NCBI GenBank assembly: GCA_021776195.1
Contig: JAJFGK010000077.1
Span: 1-64,000, forward strand
Length of the DNA: 64,000 bases
Origin: Kiloniellaceae bacterium
GTDB lineage: Bacteria; Pseudomonadota; Alphaproteobacteria; Kiloniellales; Kiloniellaceae
Direction: 5' to 3'
In this document: positions 35,983-47,624 of the stretch, piece after piece
How the letters are laid out: every line of letters starts with the position of its first letter
How positions within the stretch are numbered: the stretch's first letter is position 1
Notes under the pieces: generated by a model
The model's input: the letters and a program-made list of their open reading frames with translations, nothing else
Told to the model about the DNA's origin: nothing
Database searches by the model: none
Position numbers and translations under genes: made by a program

Positions 35983-37413
35983 ATGCGGGTTTTGATTTCG
36001 CTCTTTGCCTCTCTTCGTCGCTCCAGCGCCGGTGTGGGCCGCTTGCCCTGGCCGCAGGAGGCCGGAAGCATGACCCGCCTGGCCCTGCCCCTGGCGCTCG
36101 GCGAGCTCTCGTTCGTGCTGATCACGGCCACGGACTTTTTGATGATCGGCTGGCTCGGCCAGCGCGAGCTGGCCGCCGCTGCGCTCGGTCTCAACTGGGT
36201 CTGGCTGATCCATTCCCTGGACCTCGGCACCCTGGGCGCCTTGGCGCCGATTGCCGCCCAGGCTCTGGGCGCCCGCTCGCTCCGGCTGGTCCGCCGAACC
36301 ATCCGGCAGGGCTTCTGGGTAGCCCTGACCATGGCGCCGATCACCCTCTTTGCCTTGTGGCACACCCAGACCGTACTGGTCTGGCTCGGCCAGGACCCTG
36401 ATCTGGCCGCCTTGAGCTCGCCCTATATCCGGACGCTCTCGCTGGGCATTCCGGCCTCGCTGGGAACCGTCGTTCTGTGGAACCTCTTCAGCACCCATGG
36501 ACGGGCCGGCGTTCCCATGGCGGTGGCGAATTGCGGCATCTTGCTGAACGCGCTGCTCGACTATTTGTTGATCTTCGGCCTTGCCGATTGGCCTGGCCTG
36601 GGCCTCATCGGCGCCGGCGTCGCCAGCGCGGCGGTCCACTGGTTCATCTTCCTTGCCCTGTTAATCATGACCCTGCGCGACCGCCGTTTTCGCCGCTATG
36701 CGCTTTTCGGGCGGTTTTGGCGGTCCGACTGGCCGCGCTACCGCGAAATTCTCAGGGTCGGCCTGCCACTCGGTCTTTCGCTGGTTGTCGAGATGGGCTT
36801 CTTCTCCGCCACGACCTTTCTGGTCGGCCACTATGACCCGGCCGCCTTGGCGGCCCATGCCGTGGCCTTGCAGATCGCCGGTGTCGTCTACATGCTGGCG
36901 GTCGGCCTTGGCTTCGCCGCCAGCATTCGCGTCGGGCACGCGGTCGGCGCGGGTCAGCCCGACCAGGTCCGTCTGCGCGGCTGGGTCGCCGTCCAGCTTG
37001 CCATCGCGACCATGCTGCCGATCTGCCTCGTCCTGTTCCTCTTCGGTCCCGAGATCATGTCGATGTTCACCGATCCCGACGGTCTACCCGATGCCGCCTT
37101 TGTCACCACAGGCACCCTGCTGCTGCAGATTGCCGCCGCCTTTCTGGTCTTCGACGCGGCCCGGGCGGCCCTGCACGGCGGCCTCGCCGGATTGAAGGAC
37201 ACCCGTGTCCCAATGCTCTACCAGATCCTGGGTTTTTGGGTGGTGGGCCTGGGCACGGCCTGGGGCTCGGCGGCCTTTTGGGATGGCGGGGCCAGCGGTG
37301 TCTGGTGGGGTATCACCGTCGGCACGTCAACCGGCGCCCTATTGCTGCTTTGGCGTTGGAGCCAACGCTGTCCGGCTGGAGGCCTACGGCCAGCTACCGA
37401 GACTGCCGGTTGA
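35983..37413 (+). CDS. MATE-family efflux transporter
   Basis: 476 aa from the ATG at 35983. An internal ATG at 36070 has a better ribosome site (AGGAGG, 8-base spacer) but would remove the segment preceding [12 protein letters not shown], which family members usually have. Twelve hydrophobic helices in two MatE halves are visible; [24 protein letters not shown] and the [12 protein letters not shown] loop are typical of the NorM branch. It should export cationic compounds or drugs using Na+ or H+. The last 20 bases overlap the end of the convergent cytochrome c gene. A possible attenuator lies upstream. Confidence 0.9.
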   Translation: MRVLISLFASLRRSSAGVGRLPWPQEAGSMTRLALPLALGELSFVLITATDFLMIGWLGQRELAAAALGLNWVWLIHSLDLGTLGALAPIAAQALGARSLRLVRRTIRQGFWVALTMAPITLFALWHTQTVLVWLGQDPDLAALSSPYIRTLSLGIPASLGTVVLWNLFSTHGRAGVPMAVANCGILLNALLDYLLIFGLADWPGLGLIGAGVASAAVHWFIFLALLIMTLRDRRFRRYALFGRFWRSDWPRYREILRVGLPLGLSLVVEMGFFSATTFLVGHYDPAALAAHAVALQIAGVVYMLAVGLGFAASIRVGHAVGAGQPDQVRLRGWVAVQLAIATMLPICLVLFLFGPEIMSMFTDPDGLPDAAFVTTGTLLLQIAAAFLVFDAARAALHGGLAGLKDTRVPMLYQILGFWVVGLGTAWGSAAFWDGGASGVWWGITVGTSTGALLLLWRWSQRCPAGGLRPATETAG

Positions 37414-37828
37414 GGGCTTCGTGGCGCTGACGCAGGACCGGCGGCCAGGTCGACTTGATGTAGGCCAAAGCCGCCCAAATCTCGTCATCGGTCAGTTGAT
37501 TGGCGAATCCCGGCATGTCGCTCTCATAGTCCGCCAGCATCCCGGCGGGGCCGATCTTCGTGATCTTGAAGAGCAGGTCATCCGGGTGATGCCAGGTGTG
37601 GCCCGTCTCGTCGTGAGGCGGCGCCGGGAGGCGGCCGTCGGCCTTGCGCTGCTGCCAGTTAGGCTGGCCTTCGAGCGCCTTGCCGTGGCAAGAGGCGCAG
37701 GCCCGGTCATAGACCTGCTGGCCGAGCGCCACCTGGGCGGGGTTGTCGGGATCGGCAAGCGGCCGGACCTCCGCGAGGGCGGCTCCGGCAAGGAGCAGGG
37801 CCAGCAGGCCGGCGGTCAGGCCGCGCAC
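37394..37828 (-). CDS. small periplasmic c-type cytochrome
   Basis: 144 aa starting at GTG 37828. Signal peptide 1-19 ([19 protein letters not shown]). Heme-binding CASCH at 44-48 gives one covalently attached heme; Met105 in DMPGFAN is the likely sixth ligand. The GTG shares its first base with the rodA stop (TAGTG), so it is the last gene of the mreC-mreD-mrdA-rodA chain, an odd place for an electron carrier. Its partner is unknown. The end overlaps the MATE gene by 20 bp. Confidence 0.9.
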   Translation of the reverse strand: MRGLTAGLLALLLAGAALAEVRPLADPDNPAQVALGQQVYDRACASCHGKALEGQPNWQQRKADGRLPAPPHDETGHTWHHPDDLLFKITKIGPAGMLADYESDMPGFANQLTDDEIWAALAYIKSTWPPVLRQRHEALNRQSR

Positions 37829-38979
37829 TAGTCGTCCTCCAGCGGGCCGCGCCGGCCGATGCGAATATCGCGGTGGATATAGGCGCTCATGACCAGACCG
37901 AGGCCGGCCAGCACGGTCAACATGGCGGTGCCGCCGTAGGAGATCAGCGGCAGCGGCACGCCGACCACCGGGATCAGGCCCATCACCATGGCGACGTTGA
38001 TGAAAACGTAGAGAAAGAAGTTGACCGTCAGCCCGACCGCGAGCAGGCGGCCGAAATGGTTACGGCAACGCAGGGCGATGGCGAAACCGTAGACCAGCAC
38101 CAGGATGTATAGGCCCAACAGTCCGAGGCCGCCGATCATGCCGAACTCTTCGGCCATCATGGTGAAGATGAAGTCGGTCTGCTTTTCCGGCAGGAACCCC
38201 AGATGCGACTGGCTGCCCTGCAGGAAGCCCTTGCCGGAAAGCCCACCGGAGCCCAGCGCGATCTTGGCCTGGGACAGGTGATAACCGGCGCCCAAGGGGT
38301 CGATTTCGGGATTGATAAAGGTCAGGACCCGCTGTCTTTGGTAGTCGTGGAGGAACTGCCAGCCGATCGGTATCGCGGCCAGTCCGCCGGCGAAGACCAC
38401 CGCGAACTTCCACCAGCGAACCCCGGCACAGAAGAAGACCGCCGCACCCCCCATCAACAGCATCCCGGTGGTGCCCAGATCGGGCTGCTTCAGCACCAGG
38501 GCGGCCGGGGCGAGGGCGACGAAAATCGGCGGCACCAAAACGAAGGGCCGGCCGATATCCTCCGGCGCGATACCATGAAAATAGCGGGCCAGGGCCATCA
38601 CCAGCGCCACCTTCATGACCTCGGAGGGCTGCAGCTGGATGACCCGCAGATCGATCCAACGCTGCGCGCCCATGCCCACGCTCCCCATCACCTCGACCAG
38701 GACCAGCAGCGACAGGGCGCCGAGATAGATGACATAGGAAAAGCGAAACCAGATGCGGATATCGATCAGCGCCAGGACCAGCATGACGACCAGCCCAATT
38801 CCGAAACGGACGGCCTGCCGCGACGCCCAGGGGCTGAAGGACCCGTTCGCGGCGGAATAGAGCATGGCGACGCCGACAGTGGCGATGATCGAGACCAGGA
38901 TCACCAGACCCCAGTTGACCTGCCAGATCTTGTCGCCGAGCGTCAGCTCGGGGGCCCTTTGGAAGCTTCCCAGTGTCAT
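37828..38979 (-). CDS. rodA: rod-shape peptidoglycan glycosyltransferase RodA
   Basis: 383 aa SEDS protein with ten or so hydrophobic helices. [20 protein letters not shown] and [23 protein letters not shown] segments are RodA/FtsW hallmarks, and [28 protein letters not shown] is the conserved extracellular loop with the catalytic Asp region. It polymerises lipid II into lateral-wall glycan with PBP2, encoded 3 bp upstream. It is in the same operon as mreC, mreD and mrdA. Also called mrdB. Confidence 0.96.
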   Translation of the reverse strand: MTLGSFQRAPELTLGDKIWQVNWGLVILVSIIATVGVAMLYSAANGSFSPWASRQAVRFGIGLVVMLVLALIDIRIWFRFSYVIYLGALSLLVLVEVMGSVGMGAQRWIDLRVIQLQPSEVMKVALVMALARYFHGIAPEDIGRPFVLVPPIFVALAPAALVLKQPDLGTTGMLLMGGAAVFFCAGVRWWKFAVVFAGGLAAIPIGWQFLHDYQRQRVLTFINPEIDPLGAGYHLSQAKIALGSGGLSGKGFLQGSQSHLGFLPEKQTDFIFTMMAEEFGMIGGLGLLGLYILVLVYGFAIALRCRNHFGRLLAVGLTVNFFLYVFINVAMVMGLIPVVGVPLPLISYGGTAMLTVLAGLGLVMSAYIHRDIRIGRRGPLEDD

Positions 38980-38982
38980 GGC

Positions 38983-40881
38983 TCAGGCATCGTCCTCGTC
39001 GCCTCCGGGCACCGCCGCCAGAAGCGGAACGGCGGGTTGACCGGCAGGGTCCCGGCGTTGGGTCTCCAACATGATGTCGCGCGCGACCGGCGCCGCGTAC
39101 TTCGAACCGCCGCCGTGCTCGATCACCACCGCGCAGGCATAGCGCGGACGGTCGATCGGTGCGAAGCAAACGAAGAGACCGTGATCGCGCCGCCGCCAGG
39201 GCAGCTGCTCGTTCTTGGTGACACCGGCGCGGCGTTCGGCCAGGGAGATGCGACGCACCTGAGACGTCCCGGTCTTTCCGGCCATCTCCCAGCCTTCCTG
39301 TTCGATCCGGTACTTGTGCGCCGTTCCGCGCTTGTGGTTGATCACCAGGTCCATGGCCTTGTGGATGACGCTCAGATAGCGCTCGTTGATGCCAAGGGAC
39401 GGGAATTGCGGCTCTGCCACGGCCTCGGCGCCTTCCGTTGGCTCCTCGGCACGAATGCCGCGGGCCAGACGGGGTACGACCGCCCGGCCGGTGGCGAGCC
39501 GCGCGGTCATGGTGGCAAGTTGCAGCGGCGTGGTCAGAACGAAGCCCTGGCCAATCGCGGTGATCAGTGTCTCGCCGCCCTGCCAGGCTTCGCCGATCAC
39601 CGCCTCCTTCCAGGCCTTGGTCGGTATGGTGCCACCGCGCTCGTGCGGCAGGTCGATCCCGGTTTCGGCCCCCAGCCCCAGGCGCCGCGCCATCTCGGCG
39701 ATCTTGTCGACCCCGACCTTGCGCGCCACGTCGTAGAAGAAAACATCGCAGGATTGCTGAATCGCTCCGGTCATCTCAAGCCAGCCGTGGCCGGGCCTTT
39801 TCCAGCAGTGGAACTTGGCATTGCCCAGTTTCATGAAGCCGGGGCAGTAGGCGCGGTAGGCCGGGCTGATGCCGGCCTCCATGGCGGCCAGTGCCACCAC
39901 CATCTTGAAGGTCGAGCCCGGCGCGAAGTTACCGTTGATCGATTTGTTGGTCAGAGGATGCAGGGGATTGTTGTTGAGGGCGGCCCAGTCGCTGTTCGAA
40001 ATTCCGAGATTGAACAGGTTGGGGTCGTAGCTGGGCACCGATGACAGCGCCAGGACATCGCCGTTCTGGACATCCATGACCACCGCCGCGGCACTGCGCT
40101 CGCTCATCAGGCGTTGATGCACATAGCCCTGAAGACCGGTGTCGAGCGTGAGCACCAGTTCGTTGCCGGGCTTGCCTTCCTGCCGGTTCAGTTCGCGGAT
40201 CACCCGGCCAAAGGCATTGACCTCGATCTGACTGGTTCCCGCCGTGCCGCGCAGCAACAGGTCGTACTGCCGCTCGGTCCCGCTCTTGCCGATCCGAAAT
40301 CCCGGCAGCTCCAGCAGCGGATCGCCGGTCAGGTCCTTCTCGGCGACCGCCGCCACATAGCCGATGGCATGGGCCATGGGCTCGCCGAAGGGATAGTCCC
40401 GGGTCTCGCCGGCCTCGATCGAGATCCCCGGCAGGTCGGGACTGTGGACCTCGACGCGGGCCACCTCGGCCCAGGTCAGGTTGTCGCGAACCCGGACCGG
40501 CACGAAGCCCCGCCGACGCCCGACGTCGCGCAGCACGCGCTTGCGGTCGTGGTCGCTGAGTTCGATGACTTCGCCCAGCAGATCCAGTGTCTTTTCCACC
40601 TCGGGGCTGTGCTCGCGAACCAGGACGACGCGGAAGTTCTGCTGGTTGCGCGCCAGGGCCCGGCCGAAACGGTCGACGATCTGGCCGCGCGGCGGCGGCA
40701 GGAGACGCAGGTTGATGCGGTTGTCTTCGGCCAGTGTCTTGTAGCGGTCGGCCTCGACGACCTGCAGGTAGTACATCCGCCCCGCCAGAAGCGACATCAG
40801 ACCCAACTGGGCGCCGCCGACCAGCAGAGCACGGCGGGCAAAGACCCGGTAGCGTTCGTTTTCTTCGTGGTTCTGTGCCAT
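38983..40881 (-). CDS. mrdA: penicillin-binding protein 2 (peptidoglycan transpeptidase)
   Basis: 632 aa. One N-terminal membrane helix (about 17-40), then the pedestal domain from RGQIVDRFGRALARN and the transpeptidase domain with all three motifs: STFK (S323 is the acyl-enzyme serine), SCD, and KTGTS. It cross-links lateral-wall peptidoglycan in the elongasome and is the usual target of mecillinam. It lies 18 bp downstream of mreD and 3 bp upstream of rodA. Confidence 0.97.
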   Translation of the reverse strand: MAQNHEENERYRVFARRALLVGGAQLGLMSLLAGRMYYLQVVEADRYKTLAEDNRINLRLLPPPRGQIVDRFGRALARNQQNFRVVLVREHSPEVEKTLDLLGEVIELSDHDRKRVLRDVGRRRGFVPVRVRDNLTWAEVARVEVHSPDLPGISIEAGETRDYPFGEPMAHAIGYVAAVAEKDLTGDPLLELPGFRIGKSGTERQYDLLLRGTAGTSQIEVNAFGRVIRELNRQEGKPGNELVLTLDTGLQGYVHQRLMSERSAAAVVMDVQNGDVLALSSVPSYDPNLFNLGISNSDWAALNNNPLHPLTNKSINGNFAPGSTFKMVVALAAMEAGISPAYRAYCPGFMKLGNAKFHCWKRPGHGWLEMTGAIQQSCDVFFYDVARKVGVDKIAEMARRLGLGAETGIDLPHERGGTIPTKAWKEAVIGEAWQGGETLITAIGQGFVLTTPLQLATMTARLATGRAVVPRLARGIRAEEPTEGAEAVAEPQFPSLGINERYLSVIHKAMDLVINHKRGTAHKYRIEQEGWEMAGKTGTSQVRRISLAERRAGVTKNEQLPWRRRDHGLFVCFAPIDRPRYACAVVIEHGGGSKYAAPVARDIMLETQRRDPAGQPAVPLLAAVPGGDEDDA

Positions 40882-40899
40882 GAAGGGCGATGCCCGCTC

Positions 40900-41409
40900 T
40901 CAAGCCTCGAAGATGCGCTGGCCCTGGATCATGATCCAGGCAAAGCAAGGATAGACGGCAATGGTCAAAAGGTACTGGAAAAAGATCGGCCGTGGATCGA
41001 AGTAGGCGGTGCTGGCCAGACAGGTGAGGCCCCAGGCCAGCGCCAACGCAGCAGCCGCAAGGGCCATGAAAACCGCCCAGATGAGCACAAAGGAGGCCGA
41101 CAGGAAGAGCTTGCGCTGACGGTCCACCACGACCTGCAACAGCAGGAAAACCACGATGGACACGCCCGGCGGCCCGCCAGAGAGCAGATCTTGCAGCAGC
41201 CCGATGGTACCAACCGCCCAGACCGGCAGCAACTGCGGCTTGTGAACCAGCCAGTAGAAGACCGCGATCAGGGTCATCGCCGGCATGATGGCCGAGAACT
41301 CGGGCAGGCGGAAGGGCACCGTGCTGAGAATTGCCAAGAAGAGGGTCACCAGAAACGGAAAGAGCGAACGGGCCAGGTAGTCGAGACGGTGCCAAAGACC
41401 CTGTTTCAC
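40900..41409 (-). CDS. mreD: rod-shape-determining protein MreD
   Basis: 169 aa from GTG 41409, whose bases GTGA overlap the mreC stop. The longer upstream frame is the antiparallel shadow of mreC. Five to six hydrophobic helices are seen, with FWLVHKPQLLPVWAVGTIGLLQDLLSGGPPG, the conserved region of MreD. Inner-membrane component of the elongasome that couples MreC to PBP2/RodA. Confidence 0.9.
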   Translation of the reverse strand: MKQGLWHRLDYLARSLFPFLVTLFLAILSTVPFRLPEFSAIMPAMTLIAVFYWLVHKPQLLPVWAVGTIGLLQDLLSGGPPGVSIVVFLLLQVVVDRQRKLFLSASFVLIWAVFMALAAAALALAWGLTCLASTAYFDPRPIFFQYLLTIAVYPCFAWIMIQGQRIFEA

Positions 41410-42305
41410 CGCGCCCCCGCCGCCGCATCCGGTCCGTCGCCACGACGCGGCTGAACCATCGAGCGCAAGAGCCCGGGAAGTTCGTAGTCGATCATGCGGA
41501 CGAATTCCATGTGGTCCCAATCGATGAAGGGCTGAACCTGGATCGAGCCTTCCTCGACGGCGGAGACCACCCCAACCGGCAGACCGGGCGGGAACACGCC
41601 ACCGTGGCCAGAGGTCGCCACCAGATCGCCGACGGAGATTTCATCTTGCGGATCGAGGTAGAGCAACTTGGGATGCGCGGTATTGTCGCCGCCGAGAACC
41701 GCCCTGTCGCGGCGCCCGCCAACCGTCACCGGCACGCGCGAATTCATATCGGTCAACAAGAGAACCCGCGCCGAACGGGATCCGACCTCCGCCACCCGGC
41801 CCACCAGTCCCGCCCCGGTGACCACCGCCTGGCCCTTGGCGGCGCCGTGGACTTCACCGGCATTGACCAGAACCGAACGGACAAAAGCGCCGCCGGGATC
41901 GCCCACGACGCGCGCCGAGACGTAGTGCAGGGCGGGATCGGGGGCGAGGTTGGCCAGCTCGCGCAGCGCCAGGTTTTCGGATTCCAATCGCCGTGCCGCG
42001 CTCTGCCAGAGCGTGAGACGTTCGTTCTCGCTGCGCAGGGCGATGTTTTGACGGCGCAGATTGGTCAATTCCTCGGCACTGGCGATCATATCGCCCAGGC
42101 TGTCGATGGGACGGGTCAGGAGATCCAGAATGGGCGCCACGCCATCGACCACCGCGACCCGTGCCTGCTCGACGATGCGAACGTCGGAGCGACCCATGAT
42201 CATCAGCGCGAACGCGAAGACGAGAAAAAAGATGAAGGCCGCGCGCGATGCCCACGCCCTGAGAGGCGTTGCGACACCCGTCGTGGAATTTGGCATCCTT
42301 GCCAC
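41406..42305 (-). CDS. mreC: rod-shape-determining protein MreC
   Basis: 299 aa from GTG 42305 (GGGAGG 4-5 bases ahead); a nearby ATG at 42296 is an alternative. A membrane helix lies at about 23-42, then a coiled coil (ASAEELTNLRRQNIALRSENERLTLWQ) and the two beta-barrel domain (ARVVGDPGGAFVRSVLVNAG ... GLVGRVAEVGSRSARVLLLTD). It is a periplasmic scaffold that activates PBP2-RodA. First gene of the mreC-mreD-mrdA-rodA-cytochrome c unit. Confidence 0.95.
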   Translation of the reverse strand: MARMPNSTTGVATPLRAWASRAAFIFFLVFAFALMIMGRSDVRIVEQARVAVVDGVAPILDLLTRPIDSLGDMIASAEELTNLRRQNIALRSENERLTLWQSAARRLESENLALRELANLAPDPALHYVSARVVGDPGGAFVRSVLVNAGEVHGAAKGQAVVTGAGLVGRVAEVGSRSARVLLLTDMNSRVPVTVGGRRDRAVLGGDNTAHPKLLYLDPQDEISVGDLVATSGHGGVFPPGLPVGVVSAVEEGSIQVQPFIDWDHMEFVRMIDYELPGLLRSMVQPRRGDGPDAAAGAR

Positions 42306-42423
42306 TATTCCTCCCGCGCCTTTGCCTTCTCAGTGCCCCCCCGCGCCACCTGGAAACCGGTGACCCCCAGCGGCGGGCGCGCTAAGGTTAGCCCAATCAC
42401 GCGATTCCCGGCCACTTTATCGC

Positions 42424-42452
42424 CTTATCAGGATCCGCGGATTCTAAGTCAA
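42424..42452 (-). promoter_or_regulatory. promoter candidate of mreCD-mrdA-rodA
   Basis: Read on the minus strand: TTGACT (42447-42452) as -35, 17-base spacer, GATAAG (42424-42429) as -10. It lies 119 bp before the mreC start and would let this operon be expressed separately from mreB. The remaining gap 42306-42638 shows no gene. Confidence 0.5.
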
Positions 42453-42638
42453 TACAGAAAATCACTAAAGAAACCCTTGATTTCTTGGCGCGCCAGAACT
42501 CCCGTAGAGGTGAGTCTGCCTGATTCTAGAAGAAAAACCGCCCCAAAAGCATCCTCTATCTTCGGCCCCTCGGTTCCCTGGTTCAGACATCTGCGCGCGC
42601 CTTGCCCGGGGAAGGTCCGGTTGGGAGGCCGGAACCGG

Positions 42639-43757
<1,119 letters not shown>

Positions 43758-43828
43758 TCAAGGCTCGATCCGCAACCGGCTCGCATTTCTCACTAGAATG
43801 AGACCGGCGGGATGCCCCTCAGGTCGAC

Positions 43829-43858
43829 ACTCTACATCTCAAGGTGGAGACTAGTCAA
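43829..43858 (-). promoter_or_regulatory. mreB promoter candidate
   Basis: Minus strand: TTGACT (43853-43858), 18-base spacer, TAGAGT (43829-43834; 4 of 6 to TATAAT). It lies in an AT-rich patch and would give a 5' leader of about 140 bases. The remainder of the gap 43680-43928 holds no ORF. Confidence 0.55.
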
Positions 43859-43928
43859 AATTGGTTAACAAGTCATAAAGTATGAGAGCAGGTGGGCCCT
43901 GGCGCACTTCCGCGAGGCGGTGTCGCGC

Positions 43929-44885
43929 TTAATCGTGCGCATAGTCGCCGGCGATGGCCGCATCGCCGATGTCGTCGTTGTAGAGCCCCTGAAAAGGGAT
44001 CTGAAAGGGCTGGTCCCGGTCCTTGCGAAACACGGCAAAGACCATAATTTTTCTTGTAGAGGTGGTAGAAATCAGGCGTGCCAGCGCGCGGCTCAGGGCG
44101 GGCGACGTGGTCGAGCTGTTTCCGACTCGGCCAAAAACGCGCGCTTCCACCGCTCGCTTGAGGAGGGTCAGGCGCCCAAGCAGGGAAAAGGCGCGGAAAT
44201 CCGGTTTGCCCAGCATGTCCTGCAGGCTCAACTGACGGTCGTCCAGCAGCACGGGGCCGGGAATCTCGCCCTGCGCGGCGTCGCGGGCCGGGCCGCCGGG
44301 TGCGCAGAGCACGCCCCGTCCGCCACGTTCGGCGAAGCCGAGCAGCAAGAGCCGGTAGCCGTTGGCCCGCGCCAGGTCGTGATAGAGACCGGGGTGATAG
44401 GAGTAGAACCCGTGATTGACGTAGTAGACGAAGGGCATCACGTGGACCATCAGGCCGCCGGTTTCACAAAGAGCGTGAACGTTCTTGAAGACGCTGTGTT
44501 GATTGAAAACGTGCTCGCCGGTGCCGTTGTTGGTGACCAGGGAAAACCGTTCGGCATAGCCGTAGTCCTGTTCCAGGTCCCGGTTCAGGTCCATGATCAG
44601 ACTGCCGTACTTTTCGTTCACGTCGATCGCCTTGTAGTCGGCGAAGCCGAGGGCCCGATAGAAGGCCTCGGTCTTGTCCAGACGCTCCTTCTTGCCGGAC
44701 TGGCGCAGTCCGGCCAGCGCCGCCTGATCGACCCGTGGGCTGTCGGCCAGTCGGTCGCAGACCCGCTCGAGCACCCTGTCGCCGGGCCGGAAGCGCTGAT
44801 TGCCGAGCTCGATCACCGTCGGGCTCGGCGGCAGGGCCTCGATCAACGAGGCGGTCAGCAGCGTCATCAGCGGTGAAAAGGACAT
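43929..44885 (-). CDS. methyltransferase-like protein (SAM-dependent, putative)
   Basis: 318 aa. TVIELGNQRF near residue 23 resembles motif I of class I methyltransferases, and the central NNGTGEHVFNQHSVFKNVHALCETGGLMVHVMPF resembles motif IV/V where a product peak strand is followed by a helix. NHGFYSYHPGLYHDLARANGY is a recognisable stretch of a family of methyltransferase-like proteins of unknown target. The exact SAM-binding residues are weaker than usual, so enzymatic activity is uncertain. It starts 31 bp after the oxygenase-like gene on the same strand; the two probably form an operon. Confidence 0.6.
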   Translation of the reverse strand: MSFSPLMTLLTASLIEALPPSPTVIELGNQRFRPGDRVLERVCDRLADSPRVDQAALAGLRQSGKKERLDKTEAFYRALGFADYKAIDVNEKYGSLIMDLNRDLEQDYGYAERFSLVTNNGTGEHVFNQHSVFKNVHALCETGGLMVHVMPFVYYVNHGFYSYHPGLYHDLARANGYRLLLLGFAERGGRGVLCAPGGPARDAAQGEIPGPVLLDDRQLSLQDMLGKPDFRAFSLLGRLTLLKRAVEARVFGRVGNSSTTSPALSRALARLISTTSTRKIMVFAVFRKDRDQPFQIPFQGLYNDDIGDAAIAGDYAHD

Positions 44886-44916
44886 GGCTCGTCTCGGCCC
44901 GGCAGGGCGCCCGATG

Positions 44917-45792
44917 TCATGCCGGCCAAAGGCTGAGCTTCTTCTTGGTCATGAAGAAGCCCTCCGGCGGGCCGACATAGCTTTCGCCGAGGAAATTGAC
45001 ATAGCGCCTCGGCCAGTCGGTCAGACCGCGCGGCGAAACACCGTGGACCGAATGGGGCGTGTTCAGCCACATCACCAAGGTATTGGGCTCATAGGCGATA
45101 GTCTCGACTTTCTCCACGAGCTTGGGGTCGATGCGCGTCAGCGCCCGCATCGGACCCTTCTTGACGAAATCCGGATCCACCGGCTGATCGCTGCGATACC
45201 GCAGGGCGGGATCGCGGTAGCGATAGAGCTCGAGCTCACCGCCGCTGGAATCGTCGCCTTCGGCGCGAACATAGAGCAGGGCGGCGAAGAGCTTGTAGCA
45301 GCTGTCGGTATGAGGCCCGCGTACCGAGGTGACCTGGCTCACGGGGCTGTTGACCCCAAACTGGCAGTCGAGCTGGATGTCTTCGTTCTTGTTGGCCGGG
45401 TTATCCTCCGAGCCTGGCCGGCGAATGCCGCAGGTGAAGTCTTCCAGGGCCTTGCCATGGCTGGCCGCGACCCCCGGGTGGCTGCGATCGAGCACCGCGC
45501 GCCAAAGCCGGATGGCCTCGAGGTAGAACTCGCGCGAGCAATGATAGGCGAAGAACGCGCGCCAAGAGTCCGCAAAGACCGGATTGTCGATCACCTCCAG
45601 GGCCGATTTGAGATAGAGCGTGTTGTTCTTCAAGGTCCCTGCCCCGGCGACCGTGGCGATGTCCGGATAGCGCGCGGACAGCTCGGCATAGAGGTCGGGC
45701 GGCAGCGCCTCGCGGATCACCAGATAGGGCGCCGGATCGAAGCGGATGTCGGCGGTAGCGCTTTTGGACAGGACCGAACAGGGGTTGGACAG
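44917..45792 (-). CDS. 2OG-Fe(II) oxygenase-like protein, probable CTG start
   Basis: About 291 aa if read from CTG 45792. The first ordinary start in this frame is GTG 45720, but it would cut into a block that looks coding (RFDPAPYLVIREALPPDLYAEL). No ATG, GTG or TTG lies between it and the in-frame stop at 45808-45810. AAGGAGG stands 8 bases before the CTG. Iron ligands fit the double-stranded beta helix: GPHTDS gives the HxD pair and TPHSVHGVSPR the distal His and substrate-binding Arg. It would hydroxylate or demethylate an unknown substrate using 2-oxoglutarate. Paired with the methyltransferase-like gene downstream. Confidence 0.65.
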   Translation of the reverse strand: MSNPCSVLSKSATADIRFDPAPYLVIREALPPDLYAELSARYPDIATVAGAGTLKNNTLYLKSALEVIDNPVFADSWRAFFAYHCSREFYLEAIRLWRAVLDRSHPGVAASHGKALEDFTCGIRRPGSEDNPANKNEDIQLDCQFGVNSPVSQVTSVRGPHTDSCYKLFAALLYVRAEGDDSSGGELELYRYRDPALRYRSDQPVDPDFVKKGPMRALTRIDPKLVEKVETIAYEPNTLVMWLNTPHSVHGVSPRGLTDWPRRYVNFLGESYVGPPEGFFMTKKKLSLWPA

Positions 45793-45876
45793 GGTCGTAT
45801 CCTCCTTTTACGCGCCGCTGCCTCCAGGCCACGGGCTGGACCGCCCGCGGCCGGAGACTCTATGTACAGCGATCGC

Positions 45877-46953
<1,077 letters not shown>

Positions 46954-46990
46954 TTACCGCTGCACGGTTGGAAAATCCAGCCCCCGCCGC

Positions 46991-47506
46991 CTACATCTTC
47001 TGCGCGCCGCGGGAAATCGCGACCACGCCGGTGCGGCAGAGGTCGACGAGTCCGAGCGGCCGCATCAGCTCGATGAAACGGTCGAGCTTGTCGGGTCGGT
47101 GGGATGTTTGAAAGATGAAGTAGTCGAGCCCCGCGTCGACCACCTCGGCGGAAAAGATGTCGGCGATCCGCAGCGCCTCGACGCGTTTCTCGCCGGTTCC
47201 GGCCACTTTGACCAGCGCCAGCTCGCGTTCCACCGCCGCGCCATAGTCGGTCAGGTCGCTGACCTGGTGGACTGGCACCAGCCGCTCCAGCTGGGCGCGG
47301 ATCTGATCGAGCACCTGCGGCGTCCCGCTGGTGACGATGGTGATGCGCGAAATGTGGCGCTCCATATCGACCTCGGTCACCGTGAGGCTCTGGATGTTGT
47401 AGCCGCGTCCCGAAAAGAGGCCAATGACCCGCGCCAGCACGCCGGGTTCATTGTCTACCATCACCGCGAAAATTCGCTTCTCGCTTGCCGTATCCACCGC
47501 TGCCAT
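46991..47506 (-). CDS. ilvN: acetolactate synthase small (regulatory) subunit
   Basis: 171 aa. An N-terminal ACT domain (IFAVMVDNEPGVLARVIGLFSGRGYNIQSLTV) binds valine and passes feedback inhibition to IlvB. The C-terminal domain (VKVAGTGEKRVEALRIADIFSAEVVDAG) completes the normal length. Named ilvH in enteric nomenclature. It lies between ilvB and ilvC on the same strand. Confidence 0.96.
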   Translation of the reverse strand: MAAVDTASEKRIFAVMVDNEPGVLARVIGLFSGRGYNIQSLTVTEVDMERHISRITIVTSGTPQVLDQIRAQLERLVPVHQVSDLTDYGAAVERELALVKVAGTGEKRVEALRIADIFSAEVVDAGLDYFIFQTSHRPDKLDRFIELMRPLGLVDLCRTGVVAISRGAQKM

Positions 47507-47624
47507 GGTCTTTTTTCAGCGTCCCGCTGGAGGGACGCTCTCCTTTTCGTTTCGCGCGTTTTCAGGGTTAAGCTTGTCGGATCCGCGTCGCCGGCGGGAT
47601 CTGTTCGGACCCAGGCCCGCCGCC

